From positions 1 through 57,700 of the forward strand of contig NZ_JAHLEB010000031.1 of assembly GCF_018861735.1 (NCBI RefSeq): DNA of 57,700 nucleotides. The letters are read 5' to 3'. A program made the translations under genes and the position numbers. Source of the stretch: Clostridium lacusfryxellense. GTDB taxonomy: Bacteria > Bacillota > Clostridia > Clostridiales > Clostridiaceae. The notes beneath the pieces are model-generated. The model saw only the letters and a program-made list of their open reading frames with translations, was not told where the DNA came from and did no database searches. Of the stretch, positions 11,057-19,855 are shown piece by piece (the stretch's first letter is position 1; each line of letters opens with the position of its first letter).

Positions 11057-11343
11057 CTAATAGATAACATCTGCTTTCATAGGAGTTCTAGTTGCCACCT
11101 TATTAATATAGTCAATCACATATTTTGATTCTTCACTAAAAACAATAGCTTCAGTGAGACTGATTTTTAAAATGCAACAATTTAAATCGTCTTCGTTAAT
11201 ATGTAACTCATGACACCCTCACTATAATATCCATTTACAATTCGCACACTTGCAGACCCATTAGAACATGTAGTAAGTGGAATTTCTACATCATGTCCCA
11301 ACTGTATTTCCATTAATTTTATTGCTGATGTAAAATCACTCAT
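11057..11343 (-). pseudogene. Frameshifted remnant, possibly flavin/PNPOx-like protein
   Basis: An ATG at 11341-11343 behind GGAGG opens 53 codons ending at 11182. The part SASVRIVNGYYSEG resembles the N-terminal strand of pyridoxamine-phosphate-oxidase-like proteins. A second frame in another phase continues as HELHINEDDLNCCILKISL, then TEAIVFSEESKYVIDYI, to TAG at 11057-11059. Together they look like one gene broken by a frameshift and shortened. The family assignment is tentative. Confidence 0.45.
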
Positions 11344-11393
11344 AAATTAACATACCTCCATTGTCAAAACGTAAAAAACCCCTCAGAAAAGCT

Positions 11394-11786
11394 TTAACAT
11401 TTTATCACTTCATATCCTGCACTACATAATGACCCTACCGCATTATCTACATCTTTATCTTTTACAAGAATATAGTCTGTATCATATGTAGAGATAGCAA
11501 ATATGCTTATTCCTTGCTGTGCTAATACATTAGTTATTGAAGAAAGAATTCCAACCAATGTAAAGTCCAATGGCCCATCTACTTTTAAAACCCTCCAATT
11601 TTTTTCACACTTTACATCCCCCGGAATGTTATCTTGCGAACACACAATTGATATTTCATCTAATGTTTTTGTTATAGAAAAAAAGTCGCTGTCTTTTGAC
11701 CATTCTGGAATTAACTCATTTTTATCTAACCTACAAACTCCATATTTTTCTTTTAATAATTCCATTGTTAATATTCTTTCTGACAT
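11394..11786 (-). CDS. ACT-domain protein (ACT_7 type)
   Basis: The 130-residue protein has paired ACT-like folds. The second is clear: DFTLVGILSSITNVLAQQGI, then ...ISTYDTDYILVKDKDVDNAV. These small proteins bind amino acids and are related to the aspartate-kinase regulatory domain and to CASTOR-type sensors. No catalytic domain is present, so it is a free-standing amino-acid-binding or regulatory protein. The ATG follows AAGGGTGG. It lies 19 bases downstream of the GNAT gene at 11806 and may be co-transcribed with it. Confidence 0.75.
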   Translation of the reverse strand: MSERILTMELLKEKYGVCRLDKNELIPEWSKDSDFFSITKTLDEISIVCSQDNIPGDVKCEKNWRVLKVDGPLDFTLVGILSSITNVLAQQGISIFAISTYDTDYILVKDKDVDNAVGSLCSAGYEVIKC

Positions 11787-11805
11787 GTTTTATTTCCACC
11801 CTTCC

Positions 11806-12300
11806 TTATTTTAAGAGTTCAAGAATTCTAAATTTTTCTAATCTATAATGTCCTTCATCATCCAATTTTTCAATTCCATCCTTATAATCATATGCCATTT
11901 TTCTATAAAATTTACGAGCAGTAATTGATGATGGAATTTCAATCCTTTTCGCTCTTAAAAAGTATTCATCCTGCTCCAATTTTCCTATTATTGCTCGCCC
12001 TATACCTTTACCCTGTAATTCAGGTAAAACAAATATTGTTAAAAGGATACTTTCATCTTTGCTTCCCCAAAAACTTGAAATAGAACCACAACCAACAATT
12101 TTCTTATCTATACAGACAACATACATATGTGCATAACCAGCTACCATATTCACTTTGCCTGGACTATAAATCTCTGCTAAAGACTCCATCTCTACTTTGG
12201 AATAATCCTTTATGTTAACTTCGAAGAAATTTCTACAAATTAAATTTGATACTGTTACTGCGTCATCATTATTAAATCTTCTTATTTTTAAATTATCCAT
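11806..12300 (-). CDS. GNAT acetyltransferase 1
   Basis: A 164-residue acetyl-CoA dependent N-acetyltransferase. The acetyl-CoA loop is visible in FVLPELQGKGIGRAIIGKLE (Q/R-x-x-G-x-G/A), followed by the C-terminal RKFYRKMAYDYKDG element. The acceptor substrate cannot be predicted. It is the first of ten GNAT genes between here and 25.6 kb. The ATG follows AAGGGG. Confidence 0.85.
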   Translation of the reverse strand: MDNLKIRRFNNDDAVTVSNLICRNFFEVNIKDYSKVEMESLAEIYSPGKVNMVAGYAHMYVVCIDKKIVGCGSISSFWGSKDESILLTIFVLPELQGKGIGRAIIGKLEQDEYFLRAKRIEIPSSITARKFYRKMAYDYKDGIEKLDDEGHYRLEKFRILELLK

Positions 12301-12332
12301 CCGTTCCCCTTATATATTATTTTTATTTATTA

Positions 12333-12788
12333 TTAGTTTCTTTTTAATATATAATTTCCAATATGGAAACCATAACACTCATAAAATAGTAAAACCTCAT
12401 CATTTGAATAAACTACATTAATTGTTATATCCGCTGTTTTATTTGATTCAAACCAATTTAGAGCATTCTTCATAAGCTTGTCACCTAATCTAAACTTACG
12501 ATAATTACTTTCAATATATATAGATTCTATTGATCCTAAATTATCTTCAATTGAACTTAAACAATAGCCTATATAGTTTTCATTATCTATGTCTAAAAGC
12601 ATAGCTATTTTTATAATACCCTTTTTTGATTTCTCATAAACAGCTTCCATTCTTTTACCAAATGTAAATTGCTCATATTTATTTTTAAAATAAATTGATT
12701 TATCGATATGAACTGAATTAAGTTGTTCCCATAACGGCTTTATAAGTTCAAGTTCTTTTATGTCTTTCTCAACTAAGCAGATATTCAT
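12333..12788 (-). CDS. GNAT acetyltransferase 2
   Basis: A 151-residue GNAT protein with YIESNYRKFRLGDKLMKNAL as its acetyl-CoA loop and LLFYECYGFHIGNYILKR at the end. The start is the ATG at 12786-12788 behind AAGGAGG; the longer frame to 12818 translates through that site. The loop is a variant (R-K-F-R-L-G instead of R-x-x-G-x-G), which is common among aminoglycoside-type acetyltransferases. Substrate unknown. Confidence 0.8.
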   Translation of the reverse strand: MNICLVEKDIKELELIKPLWEQLNSVHIDKSIYFKNKYEQFTFGKRMEAVYEKSKKGIIKIAMLLDIDNENYIGYCLSSIEDNLGSIESIYIESNYRKFRLGDKLMKNALNWFESNKTADITINVVYSNDEVLLFYECYGFHIGNYILKRN

Positions 12789-12888
12789 AAAATCCTCCTT
12801 ATTTAAGGTTAATTCCATTTAAATATGTATTCAAACAATAATATACTTCCTATAATAACTATACTTTGAATAATATATATAAAGTTTT

Positions 12889-13888
12889 CTAATGATGAAA
12901 CAATCGTATATTTGAAAATGCCATTACTATTCCATACTCGTTGCATGCCTTTATTACAACATCGTCCCTTTTTGAATTCCCAGGTTGGATAATATATTTC
13001 ACTCCAATTTGCGCCGCTCTGTCAATATTATCACTAAACGGGAAAAAGCCATCTGAACCTAGTGATACATTGGTTAACCCAGTCATCCACTGTCTTTTTT
13101 CATCAACCGTTAGCTTTTGAGGAATCTGCTCAAATATATTCTTCAAATCATTCATTTCCTTAGGTGATACATCATCCATAAGATATTGGTCAATTGCATT
13201 GTCACGTGTAGTCCTTGATATCCCTTTTTTAAAAACTAACCCAATAACTGCTGGATGTTGTCTTAAATACCAATTCTTCGCTTTGTTTGCTGCTAATCTT
13301 GTACAATGTATACGAGACTGCTGACCCGCTCCACAACCAATAACTTGTCCATTATATGTTAAACAAACTGAATTCGATTGAGTATATTTTAACGTTACCA
13401 TAGAAAGAATAAGATCTATTTTTGCATAGCTAGGTATTTCCTTATTATTTGTTACAATATTTTCAAGCATAGTATAACTTGGCAATACATCATTTCTTTT
13501 TTGCTCAAAAGTAATACCATAGACGCTCCTTCTTTCTACATCCAACGGTTCATAATTAGGATCGATTTGAATTATATTATAATTTCCTTTTTTCTTTTTC
13601 TTAAGAATTTCTAGTGCCTCATCGCTATAGTCCGGCGCAATTACTCCATCAGAAACTTCCTTGCTTATTAATTTTGCTGTGGAAACATCAACTGTATCAC
13701 TCAAAGCTATAAAATCTCCATATGATGAAATTCTATCAGCACCTCTAGCTCTATGCGTCAAGAAAATTTATATATCCAGGATTACCGTTTAATATTTTAA
13801 AAGGTAATTCACCTTCTTTTGAATATATCTTTGCAGGTTTTTGATTTGGATTACATCCATATTTTAAATCGACTAATTTTTTACACAT
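12889..13888 (-). pseudogene. PurH-like AICAR formyltransferase with internal deletion
   Basis: Stand-alone clostridial PurH-type proteins begin with [11 protein letters not shown]... and ...[12 protein letters not shown], present here from an ATG at 13886-13888 behind GGAGG. They continue through ARGADR.SS.GDFIALSD to a VMAFSNIRLFHH end, present here in another frame (12889-13761). The roughly 60 residues normally between FLDA and the ARGADR block, which include a lysine-rich active-site segment, are missing. The junction leaves the 5' part ending at TAG. The gene therefore carries a deletion with frameshift and should be inactive. A functional purH is presumably elsewhere. The family normally formylates AICAR in purine synthesis. 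Confidence 0.75.
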
Positions 13889-13910
13889 TTTAATTCCTCC
13901 TTTATTTCTT

Positions 13911-14402
13911 CTATTCATTCAGCGTCCATTTTTCTTTTACATTCTCTTCACCTTTATAATAATCAACTTTTTCATTGTTTTGGTATACTTCTTCATAAGG
14001 CAAAATATTTATCTTCCCAGAATCGGGATATTCGCAAACATCTAGCCCCATATCTGTACTCATATCAAGAAATCTGCACGGTAACTCGTTATTGTTATAA
14101 AGTTGATGTGCACCTTTGGGGCCAATTTCAAAAAAAACGATATCGCCTTCTTTTAATTGGGTAAAACCTTCTGGTGTTCGTAGTGTAGCTTTTCCAGATA
14201 ATATTACAAATGTCTCCTCAGCATTTCTATGAAAATGGTATGGATATGAATATTTGCCTGGATCAAGTGATCTTACCTCGAATTTAAGATATTTAGAATT
14301 TGCTATTTCTGATAATTTGTGACTTGTATGCCAAGAAAATTCTGGAATAGGTGATTGTTTAAGTACAAAAGAAATATTCTCTTCATTAAATATTTTTGCC
14401 AT
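13911..14402 (-). CDS. Cupin-domain protein
   Basis: A 163-residue single-domain cupin. Motif 1 reads [20 protein letters not shown] (metal ligands H-x-H and E) and motif 2 reads [20 protein letters not shown]. Such small cupins include sugar or amino-acid isomerases, dioxygenases and non-enzymatic binders; nothing identifies the ligand here. GGGAGG precedes the ATG. It lies between the broken purH-like gene and a GNAT gene. Confidence 0.85.
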   Translation of the reverse strand: MAKIFNEENISFVLKQSPIPEFSWHTSHKLSEIANSKYLKFEVRSLDPGKYSYPYHFHRNAEETFVILSGKATLRTPEGFTQLKEGDIVFFEIGPKGAHQLYNNNELPCRFLDMSTDMGLDVCEYPDSGKINILPYEEVYQNNEKVDYYKGEENVKEKWTLNE

Positions 14403-14430
14403 TTCACATTACACCTCCCTCTTAATGATT

Positions 14431-15006
14431 CTATAAAACTATTTCATAAAGTTTAAACCAAACTAATTCAGGAATATTTAATCCTAAATCAACAGTTCCT
14501 ACATATTTATATCCACACTTTTCATACAATGAGATTGCTGGTTTATTATGAATAGAAACATCCAAACGAATTGTTTTCATTTTTTGCGTTATACTGTATG
14601 TTTTAGCAAAGTCCATTAATTCCCGTCCAACACCAGTCCCCAAATACTCTGGATTAACTACAAGTGTATGTATCACAATACTGTCTTTGGATTCCGCTTC
14701 TATTCCCCAATCTACTTGAGAGTATGCTGTTTCTGGCTCATGATTTAGTATTATAGAACCTGCTATTTTACCATTAATTTTTAAAACGAATAGATTATCA
14801 CATTTAACGCCACAATCAGCAGTTTCTCTAATTGGATATATACTCTTTGCCCAACCTGGATAATTCGTACCTGTTTCTAAATATTCATTTAAGTCATCAT
14901 ATAAATTTTCTAATTCATCTATATCCTTCATTGTTCCCTTTTCTATAATGTACTCATTATTATTTAACTTTTTCTTTGTTTCTACAGTTATTTCAACTCT
15001 ATCCAT
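14431..15006 (-). CDS. GNAT acetyltransferase 3
   Basis: A 191-residue GNAT protein with VVNPEYLGTGVGRELMDFAK as the acetyl-CoA binding loop and ISLYEKCGYKYVGTVDLGL at the C-terminus. The ATG at 15004-15006 is preferred over one six bases upstream, which abuts the GGAAGGAG. Its start overlaps the end of a VOC fragment, so the two may once have been translated in tandem. Substrate unknown. Confidence 0.8.
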   Translation of the reverse strand: MDRVEITVETKKKLNNNEYIIEKGTMKDIDELENLYDDLNEYLETGTNYPGWAKSIYPIRETADCGVKCDNLFVLKINGKIAGSIILNHEPETAYSQVDWGIEAESKDSIVIHTLVVNPEYLGTGVGRELMDFAKTYSITQKMKTIRLDVSIHNKPAISLYEKCGYKYVGTVDLGLNIPELVWFKLYEIVL

Positions 15007-15136
15007 TTGCATCTCCTTCCCCTAAACCCTGAGCGAATATTAATAAATCCCCCTCAGGATCCATAATTAAAAATTCTTTCTGCCCCTCTATAATATTAGT
15101 TATAATTTCCACAAATGTATCTATAATCCTCTATAA
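14999..15136 (-). pseudogene. C-terminal fragment of a VOC (glyoxalase/bleomycin-resistance) protein
   Basis: About 45 codons in one frame end KEFLIMDPEGDLLIFAQ, the characteristic last strand of vicinal-oxygen-chelate proteins, with the metal-ligand Glu-like position in DPEG. There is a stop upstream and no start, so the first two thirds are gone. The TAG at 14999 overlaps the beginning of the GNAT gene. The remaining bases to 15238 hold nothing recognisable. Confidence 0.6.
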
Positions 15137-15238
15137 TTCTGATTTCTTTTATAAATAAATACTTCTTATCACTAAAAATGATTTAATAAAATATTTCTAA
15201 TGTTTTACTTACTATAGTTATATAACTCTGGTATAAAA

Positions 15239-15271
15239 AATCCTCTATACTAACTTATAGTATAGAGGATT
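15239..15271 (-). terminator. Terminator after the SdpI-family gene
   Basis: A 14-bp perfect stem (15239-15252 with 15258-15271), TCCTCTATACTA type, with six T following on the minus strand. It ends the gene that stops at 15316. Confidence 0.8.
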
Positions 15272-15315
15272 CTCTGTGCCACTAAAACTTACCATGTAAA
15301 AATTAAACAATTCAC

Positions 15316-15675
15316 TTAATTCTTAGGTTTAACGTCTTTGTCAAACTTTTCTTTTAATTCTTTCTCAACAAAAGGTATCCCAATTATTAAAGTAATTATT
15401 CCAATAGCTCCATGAATAAAACTCAAATTCTCCTTTGCTACAGGAATAAATGACATACTTAGTATAAAAACTATATATAAAAAAATACCCATATATAACC
15501 ACAATGCCCCTATACGTCTCTGTGCATAGTCCCATGCTTTTTGAGAATTCATTGAGCGGTTTGTTCTATAACCATAAAATATATTTATTTTACTTGGAGG
15601 TTTAAACCTTAGAACCAATCCAGATATAATCATTATAATAGGAATTATTAACTCTTTACTACCAAAATCAAACAT
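15316..15675 (-). CDS. SdpI-family membrane protein
   Basis: The 119-residue protein has three membrane helices and the family box FYGYRTNRSMNSQKAWDYAQ between helix 1 and helix 2. SdpI of Bacillus gives immunity to the SdpC toxin and signals to an ArsR-type repressor; many clostridial members stand alone and are uncharacterised. No sdpC-like toxin gene is adjacent. The ATG at 15673-15675 lies seven bases after GAGGGGGAG. Confidence 0.8.
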   Translation of the reverse strand: MFDFGSKELIIPIIMIISGLVLRFKPPSKINIFYGYRTNRSMNSQKAWDYAQRRIGALWLYMGIFLYIVFILSMSFIPVAKENLSFIHGAIGIITLIIGIPFVEKELKEKFDKDVKPKN

Positions 15676-15747
15676 CACTATACTCCCCCTCTTGAAATGT
15701 AAATGCTAATAGTAATTAGTTGTTCCTTTTAGGAAACAATAACTTAA

Positions 15748-15822
15748 TTAAGCTGATATCAAAAATAAGAATAAAATAACCATTAAAATAATCAGCGATA
15801 GCACTATTATTAGTTTTTTCAT
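15748..15822 (-). CDS. Possible 24-aa hydrophobic peptide, overlapping the Nudix stop
   Basis: An ATG at 15820-15822 overlaps the TGA of the Nudix gene (ATGA arrangement). It opens a peptide starting MKKLIIVLSLIILMVILFLF, a single membrane helix. There is no ribosome site of its own, so translation would depend on coupling. It could be chance in AT-rich DNA. Confidence 0.3.
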   Translation of the reverse strand: MKKLIIVLSLIILMVILFLFLISA

Positions 15823-16391
15823 TCATGGTTACCTATTTGTTTAGCTCTTTTAATTAACTTATTATATAAATAAACGTCATGTATATCAAAGTAGTTATCG
15901 TTAAATTTATCCAATTCAAACCACCTAACCCCACTATTTTCATCCTCATTTACTATAAGTTTTTCTTCCTCACTTGTAGTAAGGATGTATGATATTGAAA
16001 GATGAAGATGTCCACTAACATATTTACCTTTTTTCATATGCCCATATACAGGTAGAATATCAATAGCTATAATACTTTGTGTAAGCGGCTTTACATTAAT
16101 TATGCCAGTTTCTTCTCTCGCTTCTTTAATAGCAACCTTCAATAGATCTCTATCTCCATCTGCATGACCACCAGTCCAAGACCATACATTACGTATATTA
16201 TGATGAACCATTAGCACCTTATCTAATGTTTTGTTCATTATAAACCCAGAACTTGTAATATGCGCTATAGCATTGTCTCTCAATAATATACTATGAGAAA
16301 ACTGTTCATTATAATCTATAATTATTTTTCTATCTTGGCTTTCTTGATCATTAATTGGAACAAATTCTTTAATTTGGTCTATGTAATTCAT
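15819..16391 (-). CDS. Nudix hydrolase
   Basis: A 190-residue protein with the Nudix box around residues 74-97 (GGHADGDRDLLKVAIKEARE, then ETGI). The core E-A-R-E-E-T-G metal-binding helix is intact, but the first conserved Glu of the box is Arg and the REU Arg is Lys. Nudix enzymes hydrolyse nucleoside diphosphates linked to another moiety; the N-terminal 50 residues (QFSHSILLRDNAIAHITSSG) resemble the isopentenyl-diphosphate-isomerase-like subgroup only loosely. GGAGG precedes the ATG. Confidence 0.85.
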   Translation of the reverse strand: MNYIDQIKEFVPINDQESQDRKIIIDYNEQFSHSILLRDNAIAHITSSGFIMNKTLDKVLMVHHNIRNVWSWTGGHADGDRDLLKVAIKEAREETGIINVKPLTQSIIAIDILPVYGHMKKGKYVSGHLHLSISYILTTSEEEKLIVNEDENSGVRWFELDKFNDNYFDIHDVYLYNKLIKRAKQIGNHE

Positions 16392-16405
16392 AAAAACACC
16401 TCCAT

Positions 16406-16930
16406 TTAATAAATATACTTGGTTTCACCTTTTTCAATTAATTTAATTATTTCTATAGCTGTTTGTTTCGAGGAAATATCACTCACATTAATTTTAATTG
16501 TGTCCATATTATTATATAGAATGATTCTTTTCAGACTTTTATCAATTACATCAACTTTTCTAACACCATTTTCAACATCAATTTTCAATCTACTTTTAAG
16601 AGCTGTTTCAGAGCAAACCAAAGAAATTTTATAAAGCTCAAAGTCATGATCTTTTAATTGTTCCAAAAGCTGTTCAAATATATATTCTTGGTGAATAACC
16701 CAGCAAAATATAACATACTCATAACCTGAATTATTCAAATAAGAGTTTAACAAGTGAGTGATATTACCTATAACCATTTTTTTATTTTCTTCTGAGACAA
16801 CGAACGGATTCATATTCCAACACCAATCACCATCTAGGTAAACACTTGGTTTTAGTGTATCAAGTAATATGTTACACACGCTACTTTTACCTACACCCAT
16901 CGTTCCGTTAATAATAATTAGCTTTTTCAT
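16406..16930 (-). CDS. P-loop NTPase/kinase-like protein
   Basis: The 174-residue protein opens MKKLIIINGTMGVGKSSVCN, with a Walker A GTMGVGKS at residues 9-16, followed by YLDGDWCWNMNPF (a substrate-binding DxD-like loop). This is the small AAA_17/shikimate-kinase-like fold, which phosphorylates small molecules such as nucleosides, sugars or antibiotics. The ATG at 16928-16930 behind AGAGGTG is preferred to a longer frame that overlaps the upstream gene. It sits between the phosphatase and Nudix genes. Confidence 0.75.
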   Translation of the reverse strand: MKKLIIINGTMGVGKSSVCNILLDTLKPSVYLDGDWCWNMNPFVVSEENKKMVIGNITHLLNSYLNNSGYEYVIFCWVIHQEYIFEQLLEQLKDHDFELYKISLVCSETALKSRLKIDVENGVRKVDVIDKSLKRIILYNNMDTIKINVSDISSKQTAIEIIKLIEKGETKYIY

Positions 16931-16961
16931 ATATACACCTCTATTATATTTATTAAATATA

Positions 16962-17591
16962 TTAGCTAACAATATCCGTTAATAATTCCTTTAAATGTCC
17001 AGTATCATTAATACAATTCACATTCATTTTGTTATTTATAACATTATATTTCACTATGCTTATACTACAATTATCAATATCCATGTTAAACCTTTTATGT
17101 TGATCTAACCCGAGAAAATGACTTATAATTATAGAAATAGTTCCTCCTGAAGTGCTTATTACAACATTTTCATATTCCTTTTCTACTATTTCATCTATAA
17201 TTTTCATTGCCCTTTTGGATACATCTTCGCCACATTCACCTTGTGGATAAGGCATGTCCTTTATTTGCTTAGACCATTCTTTTGCATATTCTTTATGGCT
17301 TATATTTCGCTCCTCTATTGTTAACGTATCCCACTCGCCCATATTTATTTCTCTAAATTCTTTTTTAATAATAATCTCTTTATTAATATACTTATTTATG
17401 ATTTCAGATGTTCCTACTACTCTTTTTAAGTCGCTTGAATAAATAACCTCTATGTTATAACTCTTTAATCTTTGTCCAAGCAATTCTGCCTGACTAATTC
17501 CAAACTCATTTAAGTCTTTATCAACTGCCGATTGATATTTTCCATCTCTATTTAAATTGGTTTGGCCGTGCCTTAATAAATAAATATTCAT
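16962..17591 (-). CDS. Histidine phosphatase family (phosphoglycerate-mutase-like)
   Basis: A 209-residue protein with the RHG motif at residues 7-9 (YLLRHGQTNLN), a second Arg in IYSSDLKRVVGTSE, and the partner Glu (REINMGEWD). The second catalytic His would lie after VVISTSGGTISIIISHFLG, where the usual SHG reads STSGG, so a His is replaced by Ser/Thr at the canonical place. This could alter or abolish activity. Members of this family dephosphorylate cobalamin precursors, phosphosugars or unknown metabolites. The ATG follows AGGGGTG. Confidence 0.75.
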   Translation of the reverse strand: MNIYLLRHGQTNLNRDGKYQSAVDKDLNEFGISQAELLGQRLKSYNIEVIYSSDLKRVVGTSEIINKYINKEIIIKKEFREINMGEWDTLTIEERNISHKEYAKEWSKQIKDMPYPQGECGEDVSKRAMKIIDEIVEKEYENVVISTSGGTISIIISHFLGLDQHKRFNMDIDNCSISIVKYNVINNKMNVNCINDTGHLKELLTDIVS

Positions 17592-17686
17592 TTTCTCACC
17601 CCTAATCACAAAATAAATTGCAAATTATCTTTACTCTTTTATTGACCGCCTAAACTAACTACTAAAGCATTCTTTGCTTTCAGTTT

Positions 17687-18163
17687 CTATAACTTCATTT
17701 CCATAATCCTACTTCGAGTATTCATACCTTGATTTTCGTAGAAATCAATTGCATTTTTATTGAATTCCCATACCATTAATTCTAAACTATCTACGTTAAA
17801 CTTTAAGGTGCGGTCTTTGGCCTCATTAAATAGTCTTTTACCAATCCTCTGTTTTCTATAATCTTGATGCACGCATAAATCTTCCATATAAGCAACTTTC
17901 CTTGCTAGTAAAGCTATATTGGATGATACTGGTTTAATTGAAATAATACATAACCCCACGATAATAGAGTTAGTTTCAGCTAAAATTGATATTATATTAT
18001 TATCATTTGCAATTCTAAGAAAATCTTTATTAGAAATTGGTTCATCTGTTTTTCTATAAATATCTGCCCTGCTATCCATGTGTAATTTATGCACTTGGTT
18101 CATCAAAATATTAACACCTTTAAAATCATCAATGTTAAAATCTCTGATTGCTATTTCTAGCAT
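17687..18163 (-). CDS. GNAT acetyltransferase 4
   Basis: A 158-residue GNAT protein. The acetyl-CoA loop is LCVHQDYRKQRIGKRLFNEA (Q/R-K-Q-R-I-G) and the C-terminus has NAIDFYENQGMNTRSRIMEM. The start is the ATG at 18161-18163, eight bases after GGGGGG. No substrate evidence. Confidence 0.85.
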   Translation of the reverse strand: MLEIAIRDFNIDDFKGVNILMNQVHKLHMDSRADIYRKTDEPISNKDFLRIANDNNIISILAETNSIIVGLCIISIKPVSSNIALLARKVAYMEDLCVHQDYRKQRIGKRLFNEAKDRTLKFNVDSLELMVWEFNKNAIDFYENQGMNTRSRIMEMKL

Positions 18164-18210
18164 ATGATGCACCCCCCTTTTAATTAATATCTAATCGCAA
18201 TTTACTATTA

Positions 18211-18711
18211 TTAATCTATTCCAACAATCTTACTTCTACGCTCCATTAAAATTACATCCAACCAATTTTCGTTGTTCATTTTAGCCACTTTTTCTCTTAT
18301 TCCAATTTCTCTAAATCCACATTTTTTATGTAATAAAATACTTGCAGCATTTTCTCTAACAATTCCAGAATGCAAAGTCCAAAATCCATTTTCTTCAGAT
18401 AGTTTAATTAAATTTGTTAAAAGAACCGTCCCTATTCCTTGACCTTTATATTTTTCACTAACATAAATACTTACTTCCGCTACACCCTCATAAACACACC
18501 TACTTGAAGTTGGGCTCAAAGCGCACCAACCTAATATGTTATCACCTAATTGAGCTACTAACCTACATGAACTTGTATGACTACTATTCCACTGCTCCCA
18601 AGTTGGAATGATTGACTGAAATGTTGCTATTCCTGTTTTAATACCTTCTAAATAGATATTTGATACCTGGTCCCAATCAGATTTTGACATTGCATTAATT
18701 TTATAACTCAT
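18211..18711 (-). CDS. GNAT acetyltransferase 5, phosphinothricin-acetyltransferase-like
   Basis: A 166-residue protein with the features of the Pat/YwnH branch: DWDQVSNIYLEGIKTGIATF followed by QS near the N-terminus, VAEVSIYVSEKYKGQGIGTV followed by LL, and ENAASILLHKKCGFREIG. This branch acetylates amino-acid analogues such as phosphinothricin or methionine sulfoximine. Whether this copy confers any resistance is not shown. AGGAG precedes the ATG. Confidence 0.8.
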   Translation of the reverse strand: MSYKINAMSKSDWDQVSNIYLEGIKTGIATFQSIIPTWEQWNSSHTSSCRLVAQLGDNILGWCALSPTSSRCVYEGVAEVSIYVSEKYKGQGIGTVLLTNLIKLSEENGFWTLHSGIVRENAASILLHKKCGFREIGIREKVAKMNNENWLDVILMERRSKIVGID

Positions 18712-18780
18712 CTCATATCTCCTCCAACATTGTCATCTTGCCTCCAATATTTAGCTCCATCTCTTGTACGTGATAACAAC

Positions 18781-19015
18781 TTATTTAACTTTTTTAATAT
18801 TTAATTTTACACATTCAGTCAAAGCTAATGCCAACATTTCAGTTGGAGAATTTATTGAAAATGGAGATAGCATGGATGGTACTGTGGGGTTGATTTTAAT
18901 CTGTTCATTTTTCCCCTCCAATATGTAAATAGTTTTTAATGTATCTGCCGCTTCGTTCAAACTTAACCATGTCAAATGTTATCTTATGTGGCAATGCTTT
19001 TACTTTGTTTAACAT
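18781..19015 (-). pseudogene. Frameshifted small gene, family unknown
   Basis: An ATG at 19013-19015 behind GAGGA starts MLNKVKALPHKITFD, after which the protein-like sequence continues in another frame (TWLSLNEAADTLKTIYILEG) to a stop at 18781. The second half alone opens only at a TTG. I do not recognise the family. It appears to be a roughly 78-residue gene with one frameshift. Confidence 0.35.
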
Positions 19016-19086
19016 AATCTTATCCTCATTTTATCAACATATATATTTTATAAATCATAATTAAATCCAATATCGCTGAATTAATC

Positions 19087-19527
19087 TCAAATATTATATT
19101 TGAAAAAAATTTCATCTTCTTCCTCGAGACCTGTTATTTCTTGATTAAACCCATAATCACAATATAGATTTATAGCGACAAAATTATTAGGATGTAAACT
19201 CAACCATATTTCTTTATTCTTAGTTTCATTTTTAATTATATCTATTAATATTATTAAAGCCCTTTTACCATATCCATTTTGTTGATATCCTCTATCTATC
19301 ATTAGTTTATAAAGATTCATATCGCCTTGCTTATCTAAAATATATGAAGCGAATCCGATCATAATATCATTTAAGTACACTCCAAATATTTTCATTTCAT
19401 TTTCAAATTTAGATTCTGCTACAGAATATAAATTTGATGGGATAAATTTTTTTTGACTTTCAGCCACCTCTAATTTAATGCATTCTCTCCAATTACTTTC
19501 ATCAATTTTCTTTATTGCTATATCCAC
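19087..19527 (-). CDS. GNAT acetyltransferase 6, BltD/spermidine-type
   Basis: The 146-residue protein has NWRECIKLEVAESQKKFIPS at its start, FASYILDKQGDMNLYKLMID in the central strand, RGYQQNGYGKRALIILIDII as the acetyl-CoA loop, and NNFVAINLYCDYGFNQ at the end. The layout is that of the Bacillus BltD polyamine acetyltransferase group. Polyamine specificity is an inference from that resemblance. Confidence 0.75.
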   Translation of the reverse strand: MDIAIKKIDESNWRECIKLEVAESQKKFIPSNLYSVAESKFENEMKIFGVYLNDIMIGFASYILDKQGDMNLYKLMIDRGYQQNGYGKRALIILIDIIKNETKNKEIWLSLHPNNFVAINLYCDYGFNQEITGLEEEDEIFFKYNI

Positions 19528-19715
19528 CTTATCGCTCCTCTAAAAATATAAAGTTAATAAACTATATCCTATAAATATTTAAGCATAGTAACCTTATAAT
19601 AATTAATCTTAACTAATTGCATTATTCTTTTTTTTTACATAAATAAAAAAAGCCATTTGATTTATTACCACTCATGGTAGTATATGTGACCTTCTCTAAC
19701 TTTACATTTATGTGT

Positions 19716-19855
19716 TTATTTCCACACCACTTCAAATTCTTCGCAAACAACCATCATATTTTCATTAAAAACTGTATTGGGTATTCTTTTACAACTCTTT
19801 TAAAAACATCTTTCTCAAAGATTTCCTTTTTTTCATCAGATAAAACATTTAATCT
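19716..19855 (-). pseudogene. Degraded gene tail downstream of the exported protein
   Basis: Directly after the TGA of the exported protein the same frame reads RLNVLSDEKKEIFEKDVFKR and VVKEYP. It then needs a one-base shift to continue NTVFNENMMVVCEEFEVVWK to TAA at 19716-19718. The sequence is clearly protein-like in both parts. It is the C-terminal end of a lost gene, or of an extended version of the upstream one. Confidence 0.45.

Noticed and set aside
15678-15748. Toxin-immunity pair (sdpC-sdpI) around the SdpI-family gene
   Set aside because: No SdpC-like precursor or SdpR regulator is encoded nearby; only the 24-aa peptide, reported separately as speculative.
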